Part shown: piece by piece, positions 22,801 through 33,754 of the stretch
Position numbering within the stretch: position 1 is the stretch's first letter
How the letters are laid out: each line of letters opens with the position of its first letter
Origin: Eunapius fragilis
Taxonomy: Eukaryota > Porifera > Demospongiae > Spongillida > Spongillidae
Assembly (NCBI GenBank): GCA_963681505.1
Contig: OY811971.1
Location: forward strand, 13,863,232 to 13,927,231
Reading direction: 5' to 3'
Length of the DNA: 64,000 bases
Made by a program: the position numbers and the translations under genes
The notes under the pieces: model-generated
What the model was told of the DNA's origin: nothing
The model's input: only the letters and a program-made list of their open reading frames with translations
Database searches by the model: none

Positions 22801-23706
22801 TCATCATCCCTCTCCTCATCATCCCTCTCCTCATCATCCCTCTCCTCATCATCCCTCTCCTCATCATCCCTCTCCTCATCATCCCTCTCCTCATCATCCC
22901 TCTCCTCATCATCCCTCTCCTCATCATCCCTCTCCTCATCATACCTCTCCTCATCATCCCTCTCCTCATCATCCCTCTCCTCATCATCCCTCTCCTCATC
23001 ATCCCTCTCCTCATCATCCCTCTCCTCATCATCCCTCTCCTCATCATCCCTCTCCTCATCATCCCTCTCCTCATCATCCCTATCCTCATCATCCCTCTCC
23101 TCATCATCCCTCTCCTCATCATCCCTCTCCTCGTCATCCCTCTCCTCGTCATCCCTCTCCTGATCATCCCTCTCCTCATCATCCCTCTCCTCCTCATCTC
23201 TCTCCTCGTCATCCCTCTCCTCGTCATCCCTCTCCTCGTCATCCCTCTCCTCGTCATCCCTCTCCTTGTCATCCCTCTCCTCCTCATCCCTCTCCTCCTC
23301 ATCCCTGTCCTCATCATCCCTTTCCTTATCATCCTTCTCCTCATCATCCCTCTCCTCATCATCCCTCTCCTCATCATCCCTCTCCTCATCATCCTTCTCC
23401 TCATCATCCCTCTCCTCATCATCCCTCTCCTCATCATCCCTCTCCTCATCATCCTTCTCCTCATCATCCCTCTCCTCATCATCCCTCTCCTCATCATCCC
23501 TCTCCTCATCATCCCTCTCCCCATCATCCCTCTCCTCATCATCCCTCTCCTCATCGTCCCTCTCCTCATCATATATCCCTCTCCTCATCATCCCTCTCCT
23601 CATCATCTCTCTCCTCATCATCTCTCTCCTCATCATCCCTCTCCTCATCATCCCTCTCCTCATCACCCCTCTTCTCATCATCCCTCTCTTCATCATCCCT
23701 CTCCTC
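19870..23706. repeat. 15-bp CTCATCATCCCTCTC minisatellite, long array
   Basis: About 240 copies of a 15-bp pyrimidine-rich unit on the + strand. It starts at 19870-19908, is interrupted at 19909-20069 by receptor intron sequence, and continues from 20070 to 23706. Variants (CTCATCGTC, CTCCTCATC, CATTTCCTCGTCGTC) form a higher-order pattern: a block of CTCCTCATC units ending in CTCACATCATC recurs near 20585, 20962, 21354, 21956, 22273 and 22605. All frames on both strands stay open; the 930-, 509- and 474-codon frames are artefacts. The array fills intron 1 of the truncated receptor copy. Confidence 0.97.
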
Positions 23707-25187
23707 TCCTTATCTTTATTTTCTAAACTTCATCTTCTCATTGTCACCCTTCTTACCACTCTTTCATATAGTGTGACAAGGAGTGTGAAAATGAGAGGGA
23801 CGATGAGGATAAAGTTAAGATGAGGAGGGTGGAGATAGACAAAATCTGATAATTTTAGAGTGAATGTAAAACCCCACAGATATAATAGCTCATTATTGTG
23901 GTAGTCAATTAAATCAGTGTAGCCACATTGAATTCAACACATGCCCTGTTGGCCGAGGTCAACTCACTGTTTTTTTAATGCTCTGTGATGCCAAAAATGA
24001 AGTTCTGATTAGAAAAGTGCTCTTTTGCAGAAACTGAAAAACTAGTACCAAACATGGCCCTACACAACATTTTTGAATAATGGAGAAAAATTTAACATCA
24101 GGAAAATTGGGTAAGTGTTTACTGGAATCAAAAGTCTTCATCTTTTGCATGCATGTAGATGTAGATGGAACAAAATTGCATAGACAGATAAGGTAAATTA
24201 ACGGAGAAATTATGTATCTGTGCTATCGTAAAGTGGTTTAGATTTTAAAATGTAGTAGTCTTGTGCAATGCACACTTATAGTATGTAATAGATTGGTCAC
24301 ATTTTCTTGCAGTGGATATTCAAGTGACATTTGTTCTCAACCCTAGCAATACCCTTCACGATCTTGAGATATCCTGGATCCCATGGCCAGTAGTAATCAC
24401 TCATATCTAGGTATCTTAATTACCTACAATAAGAAGTTCCCTTTATCTATTACAGGTAGGCAATGTGACTATATCCACTGTGAGAGTTGTTGGTTCTGAT
24501 AACTCTGTTGGTCAAGGTTGTACTGTATGTACCTCTTCACCATGTCTCTATCTATGTCCACCACGTCACACAAGAGGCTAATAATTACAGCATCTTTGTG
24601 ACTTCCATAAATAGAAATGGAACTTCAGGCTCACAAATTAGCACTGCCATATATGGTATATTCAAGATATACAGTAATCCATCATCCCATGAATTGTGCA
24701 CTGTGCATTGTATGATGTGGTGCATGAAATGGGACGGTGCAATTATGCATGAAACCCATCATAATCTTTTGATTTATGGTGGTGTCTTGCAGGTCCTACC
24801 AATGCTCTCTTTCATAATGCCTCATTTTTGAGCTACAATAACTCTGTTGCTTATTCATTTCTGAACAACCAATCCCTCTACTGTTTGGTGTGCTGCAGTA
24901 CTGATCCCTCTGTTCCTCCTGACTCAAGTGTGTACAACATCTCCTCTACCAGAAGCACAGAAGTCACTGTCTCCCTACAAGGCCTAACTAGTGGTCAGAT
25001 GTACTACTGCAAGGCAGCAGCTACCAGCACTAACTTTGCACACTGCACTGATCCAGTGGTTGGAGATGTGAAGATGTACTTCAGCTTTGTGACAAGTCTC
25101 ATTTCCATATCTCCTCCCACATCATGTTGGTATAGGGTACATTCCCATAACTCATCCCACTACGTACATGTTGGTATAGGGTAGCAA
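19909..25187 (+). pseudogene. Receptor copy A, exon 1 missing, frameshifted
   Basis: Homologous to the intact receptor at 33755-38128. The match begins at the exon-1 donor (CACAAGGTAAAATATGCATA at about 19917), so the large first exon with the signal peptide is lost. Exons 2 (24313-24392), 3 (24456-24655) and 4 (24793 to about 25100) remain. Exon 3 is 200 bases against 196 in the intact gene because of a 4-base CTAT insertion, which shifts the frame after CTSSPCLYL. Exon 4 is intact and encodes the FN3-like segment with CCSTDPSVPPDSSVYN and TSGQMYYCKAAATS. The transmembrane exon survives only as a degenerate piece in the module at 25320-26240. Confidence 0.8.
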
Positions 25188-25319
25188 CAGCTTTTTGTAA
25201 GTTTTTCTATTATTTATGCTTCAACCATAGAAACCTAAGTAAAGTAATGCATCATTGGATGCTTCTTGTTTGCATACATGTAGCTACACAACCACTAGCA
25301 CTGTTGAGTATCCGATTGT

Positions 25320-26240
25320 TGTGACCCTTGTCAGACATAGAAAGCTCCGATATGCTTGTATACTATATAGCCTCAGGTGTTTTTTATCCTGTAACAACTA
25401 TTGGCATTTCATTGGTTTTGGTCGTACATGTACATTGTTTCTCTGATGGTAGCTTTTATTCCTTTGAACAGCTTGTGTTCTATATCCGTATAACTGAGAT
25501 GGTCTTTATAATGTATGCTCACCAATGACATCAAGAAAATGATTAGCATTGACAAACTTATTCAAAAACTTGCAACCACCTTCTTCAAAATTCCAAGATC
25601 TGCATGTGAGTGAATCATGTTTGACTGCATGTATGCAAGCATACAAAACAATAATGGGATGATATCATACAAGTTTGACCAGCATGGTGCTGAATACACC
25701 TCATTTTCTGCCATGCATGCATAATGCAGTGTATGATAAACACTGTGTCTAAAAAGTAAGAATGCAAAATCCTAACAAATTTTTTATCTTTTTGTCTCCA
25801 TTTACCATGCCAGCCCAACAACCTGAATGCATTTCACAGCGCCTTTTGTATTCCTGTTGGGTTTTTGGCTACAGCACCCACTTCTGAATATACAGCAATT
25901 TCAGTAGGCAACAAATGTTGGATCCATGCGGCAGAGCAAGGCTAGGAATGGTGCCATAAAGCACGGCACTGGTGGGTGGAAAGTTGGATTTGCTATGAAT
26001 GAACTATTTGTATAGTGTAATGTGTTAGTAAATATTTTGCGTATGAGACATTCGCTTTAATAAGGTTCATATTTACTATAGCGGAAATGTCACATGCATC
26101 ACATTTACTAAAATATTTACACTACATTTGACCATTACTAAATCCACCTTTTTCCCTAGTGCAGGCGTTTGCATTTGCTTACCTGCAATGAAACAGTTGC
26201 CTGCTTCAACTTCCATCATCAATGTACATAGCATGGCTGT
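25320..26240 (+). repeat. Degenerate receptor 3' module, copy 1 of 3
   Basis: Contains a decayed transmembrane exon (about 25355-25445, GVFYPVTTIGISLVLVV), then CCGTATAACTGAGATGGT (25487), then a decayed cytoplasmic-tail piece (CAGCCCAACAACCTGAATGC, 25812) and a palindromic MITE at about 26010-26136. The same parts recur at 30355-31270 and 39420-40250, so this is a dispersed low-copy module derived from the receptor 3' end. Confidence 0.7.
26010..26136. mobile_element. Palindromic MITE, copy 1
   Basis: A fold-back of about 115-127 bp with ends related to AAATGTAGCGTAAATGTGAG, and inner arms containing CCGCTTTAA and TATAGCGGA. This is the most diverged of three copies (others at 31097-31208 and 40068-40187). 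Confidence 0.6.
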
Positions 26241-26286
26241 AGTCATTTTGGGGTGTACATGTATAATTAGATAGCTTGTATGACGT

Positions 26287-27850
26287 ATTTACGGTACTTC
26301 AGATCAAGTAAAGAGAATAGCCGCTGAACACGAGCGGTATCAAGCAGAGCCAGAAAAGAAACGGTCTGCTAAACACGAAAGCTGTCAAGCAGATCCAGAA
26401 AAGAAGCAGACCGCAAAACGCGAGTGATATCAAGCAGAGTCAGAAAAGAAACGGTCCGCTACATGTAAAAGGCAACGTTATTGCATGGGAATATGAATAT
26501 GGTGGCGTTGTGTGGTGAGGCCACTCTCCAACATCTTAGTGCTAGCAAACAACATATGGAAGAGCATTATTATGCTGATAATCACTTAAGTGATGTTCAA
26601 GATGATGGCAATCCGCTTTATGCGTGGAAGTGTGTGACATATACATTAGAAGGCTGTAAAAGTGAAAGCTTAAATGTCTATGGTCATAAAAGTACTCAAA
26701 TGGATGACCTTGCATTTGTATTGGAGTCTTCCAAGCATATCACAGGACCTGAATTGCCAAATCCCCTTAGTGAGATGGTTACAAGTACTCCAACTTTAAG
26801 TGGAGGATATTTTACGCCAATGGAAGATGGAAACTTATCTCCAATACCAGTTTGTAATGTGCTGAGCCACTATAAGAAGAGCTGTATTCAACCTGCACTT
26901 TCCACCACTGCCTCTATCCCAAACCCCACATCCTCGCCTGCTTGTCCATCACAGGTTCCTCAATCTAGCAGCTGTCCACAGAGAGATTTTCCAAAGAGTC
27001 CAAATTCACAAATGCAATTAAAAATTGTTATCACAAAGGATAAATGTCACTTGAAAAGCAAACACCATAAGAGCCACGGTGAAAAACTTGTAGTGATTCC
27101 TAGTGAAGAAAGTAAGTGATTGTGATTATATTCAATTTTATAAAAATCATGCATTTGTTTATTTCCACAGAACAAAAGAAATCTCAAGGGTTACAAGTTT
27201 GGATACCACGACTGAACCTACTAGCTGAAGACAACCAGGCCATTAAAGAAGGAAAATGGTTATCAGATTGTGTTATAAATGCTGCACAGGAACTACTGAA
27301 ATCCATCAGTACTTACATTGGCGAGCTACAAATGTTACATGTTTCGGGGAATCACTGGATTACAATAGCAAATAATGGATGCACAGGTGGAGAGATAAAG
27401 GTTTATGATAGCATGGGGCATTCAGATCTTCCAGAGGAGACTAAACAGCAAGTAGCTGCGTTGATTTTTACCTCAGTCAATAAGATCACACTGACATTTC
27501 AGACTGTTCAAGGGCAACAAGATAGCAGTGGTTGTGGTCTATTTGCGGTTGCTTTTGCTACATCTCTTTGTTTTGGATCAGATCCAAGTACCTTAATGTA
27601 TGATTCGGCAACCCTAAGGTCCCATCTTAAGCATTGTTTTGTATCAGGAATCATGGAGCCTTTCCCAGCAAGGAAATAAAGGCTCGAAGGCCATTTAGCC
27701 ATGTACAATATGATAAATTTTGCAGTTGCAGGCTGACAAAAGGAAAGGAAAAGATGGCCAGATGTGACAATTGTCTGGAATGGTTCCACAAATCATGTGA
27801 AAAATTCTTGGTTGTGTGTTCTCTAAGAGCCAGAAGTGGTTTTGCCACTC
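26287..27850 (+). pseudogene. Ulp1-type cysteine protease plus PHD finger, frameshifted
   Basis: 26287-26470 encodes degenerate repeats of the YQADPEKKRSAKRE type, with a stop. The exon 26481-27111 (Ser/Pro-rich, no known domain) joins in frame to 27171-27679 across a 59-base intron with a perfect GTAAGT donor. The second exon encodes a C48/Ulp1-like peptidase with catalytic His in NHWIT, Asp in VYDSMG, and Gln and Cys in QGQQDSSGCGLF, all present. The reading frame then breaks near 27675. In the next frame 27700-27810 encodes PHD ligands (CSCRLTKGKEKMARCDNC, EWFHKSC), and after a second shift come KWFCHSCNSS and a stop. Ulp1-family enzymes cleave SUMO-like tags. Ulp1 and PHD domains have been reported in Ginger1-type transposon proteins, and a Ginger-like terminus lies at 28242, so I read this as a transposon-borne gene, now dead at its PHD end. 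Confidence 0.65.
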
Positions 27851-28099
27851 TTGTAACTCCTCAACATAAATGCATTTTTAATTCGCCATTTATTGCATGC
27901 ACATGCAGCATGCATGTTTTTTGCTTATATATACATCATTCACTAACCATTTACTGTGCATGCACTATGTATTTATTCCATTCATGTATTACGCTTACGT
28001 ATGTGTACATGTGCAAGGCGCCGGCCTCTACTACAGTGTATGTACCCCAGATATTGTATAGATTGAACAATCAAGCCTGCTAGGACAGGCTTTGCGTGT

Positions 28100-28242
28100 T
28101 TTGTTAAGTACGAACTCATTGGACGAAAAGCGGACCGTTTTTGGCAAGGTAGGACCATTTGTGGCGGACAGATATGGTCCACTTTTGGCGACCAAAATCA
28201 GTCCGGCCGGACCACATAGGTAGGACCACTTTTGCCATGACA
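28100..28242. mobile_element. Ginger-like terminus downstream of the Ulp1/PHD gene
   Basis: Contains GTCCGGCCGGACCA and repeats of GGTAGGACCA and CACTTTTGGCGACCAAAA, ending TTTTGCCATGACA at 28242 (YNACA-3' form). It is clearly related to the block at 19016-19109. The opposite end was not found. Confidence 0.5.
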
Positions 28243-28251
28243 CACGTTACA

Positions 28252-28462
28252 TGAAGGCATTTCTTAGAAAGACAACTTCTCTAGCTAAAGTAACGTTAAA
28301 CTGCGATTGGAGCACCAAATAAATTTGCGCAGGTTGGAGCGCGTTTATACTGCCAAACATTATTATGTAAAATTAATTCCTCTGCAATACTTGCTACTTT
28401 TTGGTAGATGTGATATGCGTCTAAATGAACTTAAGGGGCACCGTGCCGCAGTAAATTTCGAA
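28252..28462 (-). repeat. Left arm of a 210-bp inverted repeat
   Basis: Reverse complement of 29988-30202 with roughly 85-90 percent identity by eye; for example CTAGCTAAAGTAACGTTAAA here and TTTAACGTTACTTTAGCTAG there. In the other arm the sequence leads directly into an ATG (30192), so the repeat looks like the 5' flank of a gene present in two opposite copies. Confidence 0.85.
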
Positions 28463-28464
28463 GC

Positions 28465-28600
28465 GCCCAACAACCTGAACCCATATACATGTAGAATGAC
28501 ATTAATCATACGATTGCACGCAAGATAATTATTTGGAAGGCTGCATGGGTTTCTGCCTTGTTGAAGGCAGCAATGCATGTTTGTATACATGTAATACCTG
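28465..28600 (+). pseudogene. Receptor tail/3'-UTR fragment
   Basis: GCGCCCAACAACCTGAACCC, then a TATACATGTAGAATGACAT stretch, corresponds to the end of the intact receptor (GCCCAAGAACCTGAATACATG, then the stop and 3' UTR at 38098-38210). It lies inside the inverted repeat arms. Confidence 0.6.
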
Positions 28601-28914
28601 TAATACGCATTTTATGTTCTAATTGATCATTGATACAGTATAGGCAATACCATATACACACAGTTTAGGCTTGCACATGCATTGGTGTGTACATATAAAG
28701 TGGCATGCAATAATGGGCGGATTGGTATGCATGCACTTACCTGACTGAGCAAGGAATGGTGCTACATTGTATGAGCATCTATATTGCATGGGGACTAGAA
28801 AAGTTTTATTCTTGTGATTATGCGTACATGTATCTACTGCATAACTATGGAGTAACAGATCCATCATATAATTCGTTGATAGTGTTGAAAACCTTACTAG
28901 TGCAGTTGTCAAAC

Positions 28915-29235
28915 TCACTGCAGACTCTCAGGATCAATGACAGTGGGGATGGTTATGCGATCCTTGACACTGTGTAAAAATTTATACACAACGTATAACA
29001 TGCGTAATGGGACTGTATACACACACTCCAATACGCATGTTATACGCTGTGTATAGCATTTTTTTTTTACACAGTGTGAAGAACAGACGCATACAATGCA
29101 ATAGTTAATTGTGTTGACAGCTGCTATTGACTGTTGTGTTGTGCTCATCAGTTGCTCGTAACCAGCTGGGGTAGAGTCTCCAAGTTCTGGAGGAGTTATG
29201 GGGTCTACATGAGCCGTCAAAAGTTGACTTTTCAT
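28915..29235 (-). other. Exon-like minus-strand segment, unrecognised
   Basis: 29220-29100 encodes KLTAHVDPITPPELGDSTPA and then GYEQLMSTTQQSIAAVNT with coding-like composition. No family is recognised and the splice borders are unclear. From 29240 to 29985 I see only short open frames (for example 29578-29823 on the + strand) with no recognisable domain. Confidence 0.25.
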
Positions 29236-29987
29236 GCTTATTTGTATGCATTCTGTCGGGCATGTTCAGAATGACAACTCATGACAATTATACAAAACAT
29301 TCCCTATGAGAAAGTTGCTGGTATCAGGATTTGAAGGCAATGCATGTGGTGTAAAAAGTAATAAGGAAACAAGGCAAGGCTTCTAGCTGTCTATTTTAAA
29401 TGGAATAAGGTGCCTGGACAGTTGCACACTTTACCAGTATCCTCCCAGGGCCTCCGCATGGATGATAAACAAATCACATAGCACGTGCATGGATGGAATG
29501 TGGATTCGCTTGGCACGCATGCACGGGCTCTGTTGTCGTTTTAGTGCTGGTCGCCAATTCCGCCATGGAATGACATTTTGCACAGGGCTGCATTGTCTTC
29601 TGGCAATGTTCCTTCTCGGCTAGTACCCACTGGTCTTGATTGTGCACATGGTAACATCCAGATGGAATCACCATGTTTCTTTGGTCGAATGGCCGATAAT
29701 TGGTTTGGGATGCAACCTAACTGTACGCACAAATTATTTGCTGTGGTGTATGACACGCCCCGGGGCATCTATCCATCACAGCCGCTGCAGGAACAAACCG
29801 GGCGGATCAGGCGACAACACTAAGATTTACGTTTACATGCTAGTATTACGTCATAAAACTATGCGCTTCTAGATAAACAAAGAACGTGTTTCTCGTGCCC
29901 ACGCCAAAAAAAATTTGGTCATCGTCGTCGTCTTCTTCCTTAGAAAGGTACATAACTCGAGCTACGAACGGTTTTTGAAGAACAATA

Positions 29988-30202
29988 GTTACCAATCGCT
30001 TCGAAATTTACCGGCACAGTGCCCCTTAAGTTCATTTAGACGCATATTACATCTACCAAACAGTAGCAAGTATTACAGAGGAATTAATTTTAAACAATAA
30101 TGTTTGGCAGTATAAACCAACCTGCGCAAATTTATTTGGTGTTCCAATCGCAGTTTAACGTTACTTTAGCTAGAGAAGTTGTCTTTCTAAGAATGCCTTC
30201 GT
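29988..30202 (+). repeat. Right arm of the 210-bp inverted repeat
   Basis: Partner of 28252-28462. About 1.5 kb of sequence separates the arms. The arm ends at the start codon of the decayed exon at 30192. Confidence 0.85.
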
Positions 30203-30356
30203 GTAATCGAAAGAAGAGATCCAAGCAACGAGCGGAATACCTCTAAAAGCAAGACGATATTTTTATCAGACGAAAACAAGGCTAAAGCCCGAGCGCTCTA
30301 AGGCCGATCCCAGAAAGAAGAAGGCCCCTGTACGCGACAGCTACAATTACGCATGT
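30192..30356 (+). pseudogene. Decayed first exon of the ADPEKK-repeat family
   Basis: ATG at 30192 starts MPSCNRKKRSKQRAEY and then meets TAA. Further on, in another frame, ERSKADPRKKKAPVRDSYNY is readable. This is the same repeat type as at 26287-26470, upstream of the Ulp1 gene, so this is probably the start of a second, dead copy of that gene. Confidence 0.5.
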
Positions 30357-31270
30357 ACATGTATATCCGTATAACTGAGATGGTATTTACAATGTATGCT
30401 CACCAATGACATCAAGAAAATTGTTAGCAATGACGAAATCATTCAAATCTTGCAACCACCTTTTTCATAAATCCAAGATCTGCATGTGAGTGAATCATGT
30501 TTCACTGTATATAAGCATACAAAACAATAATGGAATGATATCATACAAGTTTGACTACCATGGTGCTGAATACACATCGTCTTCTGCCGTGCATGCAAAA
30601 TGCAGTGTATGTTAAACACTGTGTCTAAAAAGTAAGAATGCAAAACTCCTAACAAATTTTTTAATCTTTTTGTCTCAATTTATCTTGTAACAATAGCCTC
30701 GGGTGTTTTTTATCCTGCAATAACCATTGGTTGTTTTGTTCATTCTCTGAGAGTGATGGCGGTCTTGTGCACGTGTATCTGTTGTGGTCCACGGTCACTA
30801 ATCACCATTCTACCATGCATGAAACCATCAGCATGTTAATTAGATGATGGGAGTAGATCCAAGGCGATTGCAATTGAGGTGGAGACTCATTCTGCATATG
30901 GATTTGCAGCCCAACAAACTGAATGCATTTTACAGCGCCTTTTTGGTTTTTGGCTACAGTACCCACGTCTGTATGTACAGTAATTTCATTAAATGGCAGG
31001 CAACAAATGGTGGATCCATGTGGCAGAGAAAGGCTAGGAATGGCGCCATAAAGCACGGCACTGGGTGGACAGTTGGATTTGCTATGAATGTACTATCAAA
31101 TGTAGCGTAAATGTGAGACATTTCCGCTTTAACCATAAGGTTCATATTTACTATAGCGGATATGTCACATGCATCATATTTACTAAAATATTTACGCTAC
31201 ATTTGACCATTACATTTTTCCCTAGTGCGTGCGTTTGCATTTACATGGTCGTAGTCATCTTGTGTTGCTT
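30355..31270 (+). repeat. Degenerate receptor 3' module, copy 2 of 3
   Basis: CCGTATAACTGAGATGGT (30367), a decayed transmembrane exon at 30690-30780 (GVFYPAITIGCFVHSLRVMA) and a decayed tail near 30885-30935 (ETHSAYGFAAQQTEC, compare ETNSAYGSAAQEPEYMYM in the intact gene). A palindromic MITE follows at 31097-31208. Confidence 0.7.
31097..31208. mobile_element. Palindromic MITE, copy 2
   Basis: The ends AAATGTAGCGTAAATGTGAG and (reverse complement of the right end) AAATGTAGCGTAAATATTTT are inverted copies; inner arms CCGCTTTAACC and ACTATAGCGGA. Best preserved of three copies. The element is too small to code for a protein. Confidence 0.75.
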
Positions 31271-31429
31271 CTTTAACACACAATTTATAGCGAGAAAGTT
31301 GGTGGGCATATAAGATTGACAATGGTATTGTAAACAGAATGGAAACAAGTGTGGCAGAAATTAAAATTGAAATCAGCCTATATTTACATGTAACCCATTT
31401 CTCAGGCGTGCGCTGCTAAAATGTGAGTA

Positions 31430-31870
31430 GGCTTAATATAGACCTATTAAATTCCTGCTAAATTTGATAGAACCGATGTTTATATTATTCATTTCACCAT
31501 CTCATCTACATGCAAGAGATGAAACTCTAAGAAATATTGGATTCCAGTAAACACTTATCCAATTTCCTGATATTAGAGTGTACTATGTTTATCCATTATC
31601 CAATTAAGCAGCGCACTGTAGGTACATGTACACACCTGTATGGTATGGTGTTTCAGGTGCTGCATCATCCTAAGTTGCTACTGAGCACTTTTATATGTTT
31701 TATCCTCTTTCACAAAGCATGGAGGACACAGTGAAGTGACGCCCACAGGACATGTGCTGAAGTTGATGCGACTTCACTGATTTAATTAAGACCCCCAGTT
31801 TTTATTTCTGTGGGGCTTTTGAACATTAAATTTTTGTGATGGTGTATATGTTTTTCCCCATATCCACTTC
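31430..31870 (-). repeat. Inverted fragment of receptor intron 1
   Basis: Sequence such as GATTCCAGTAAACACTTATC (31540) and CTTCACTGATTTAATTAAGA (31770) is the reverse complement of parts of intron 1 of copies A and B (about 23920-24130 and 36170-36420). It indicates another truncated receptor copy in opposite orientation. From 31870 to 32660 I see no supportable gene. Confidence 0.55.
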
Positions 31871-32664
31871 TGTCGTAACGCCTTTTCAGGAAGAGCATGC
31901 AAGAAAACAGATGCCACCACAACAGGTCTCTATTTAGAGGGTACACCAGGAAGGCATTATTTTATTGAACACTTTAACCACATCAAAAAATATACCTCTA
32001 CTGCTGAGGATACTGACGAGCCTTTTGACTTCACGGTTGCCTCTGACGGTCCAGAGGCAGACACGTCCATAGGTACGTGTGACACTCTGACGAAGCCAAA
32101 TGCTTATCATCGTTCTGCAGTGCAGTGTCTCGTTGGGGTCAACAACTGCATTTAACGACTCGGTTCCTGGCGTCGCCGTGAATCCACAAAGATGTTCATG
32201 CATGGCTCTCTTTTGTGGCCTCATGAGGTGTCTGAAATCTCGCGGCAAGGGACAAGCGCCCTTTCCCTAAGCCTTTCCCTCTAGTGGGTTTGGCTGGTTG
32301 CGAATCTAGATTATATCGTGTGCCAGCACATTATAATACACAAGACATAATATAAATTTTGACCAAACATCATTAATAACTGCCCTGAATTTATTACTGT
32401 GGTCACTGTATAGCAGCACTAGTACAAGTGTCTGCTCTTTGTATTGTGTTTGGATTGCAGAGTTTTTTTTCTCATACTGCTCAGCATGCAGGGTTGACGT
32501 AACTAGATTCCACATCGAGTGACGAATTTTCATCACAATTAAGGTGGATCATTTTGTTTGTCAATCCCTGTTTGTTTGTGTGGGATGTTCTCATTAAAAA
32601 TACAGGTATGAAAAATTGGTGATGCGGGTATTGATCACTCACTTTCTTTTCCAGAAAGTCTCTG

Positions 32665-33754
32665 AGGATGTCATCCCTACATCAACAACTATAGAAATCA
32701 TTATATAAGCTTTGCTAGGTTAATTATTTTTGCGGTGTTGTCCAGATAGACAAAATGTACAGTTACTCCCGAACCCTACACCATAATGGCCTCGAACACA
32801 TATTTTTGTGCGTGAACTTTTCTGCTGCATCTAATCTAAGCATGCAGCTTTTTCAAACTAGCTAACACGCTAGGGGAGTTATGGTTGTGCGAATAGCCCG
32901 CCCAAATGTAAAAGTTCTGCAACATTGACGAATATAGCTTGTCAGAATGCACACGCTTTGAGCTATTTATTCTTCAATCGGCTGTAAGAAATCTCTCAAC
33001 TTACTTTCACTTATTTTCAACTTTCATCTTTCAATACGTTTGTCTCTAGAGGGGCGACACCTGTAAGTAATTAACAAACTCACAGAGCTGTGTGGCTCAC
33101 GTGCGCGCCGTTTCCAATCCCGCTCTCTTGGTCAAACAAACGCTAAACTGCTCATTTTTGACTTTTTGTTCCAAACGAGACGAAGCTAAGCGTCACACTA
33201 GTAGGCGTAGCGCGTATTTTTAATGACATTCATAGTCAGAGTGAACTCCGATATGGGGTTTCTAGCGAAACTTCCTATTCAAGCTGCACAAAATTCACTG
33301 TGCAAATGCGGTGAATTCAGTTTTACATAACATGGAACCCCCCCTCCCTTGTTCCCTATGCCATTACCACCCTATTGACATTATAATCTTTAATGTCTCA
33401 GGCAATACTAATCTGTCCAGGCCCGAACACATATCATGGACAAAAAATGCATGAACTTCGATGAAGCGTTGTGGTACTGAACACTTTGTAACATTGCTTC
33501 ATAGGCTTGTGAGTGGTTCAATGCCCCAGGTCTCCGCCATACACGTATCCTAACTTATTTATTTTAGATTTAACAAATAGACTGACGAAAAGCCTAAAAG
33601 AAATATAGGGAGAGAGCTGGGGCATCGAACCGCAAGCCTATAACGGAAGTGTACCACATTGCGTCATCGGTGTTCATCCATTTGTGGTCAAGCATGCACT
33701 GCATGTACATGAACATATAACGCTAGTACACATGACTCTTGAAACAGATTAATT
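32665..33754 (+). promoter_or_regulatory. Receptor gene 5' flank, duplicated in inverse at 62963-63790
   Basis: About 800-1,000 bases upstream of the intact receptor are conserved, in opposite orientation, upstream of copy C (for example AACTGTACATT blocks, CTCCCCTAGCGTGTTAGCTA-type sequence and GCGCACAAAAATATGTGTTC). Conservation across the flank fits a segmental duplication that carried promoter and gene together. No TATA box can be assigned with confidence. Confidence 0.5.

Noticed and set aside
20934-23726. A 930-codon + strand frame and several 300-500-codon frames on both strands
   Set aside because: Produced by a 15-bp repeat with no stop in any frame; it has no start context or splice logic and lies in an intron of a receptor copy.
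31934-32248. 104-codon minus-strand ORF
   Set aside because: No domain, no splice support, and composition not clearly coding.
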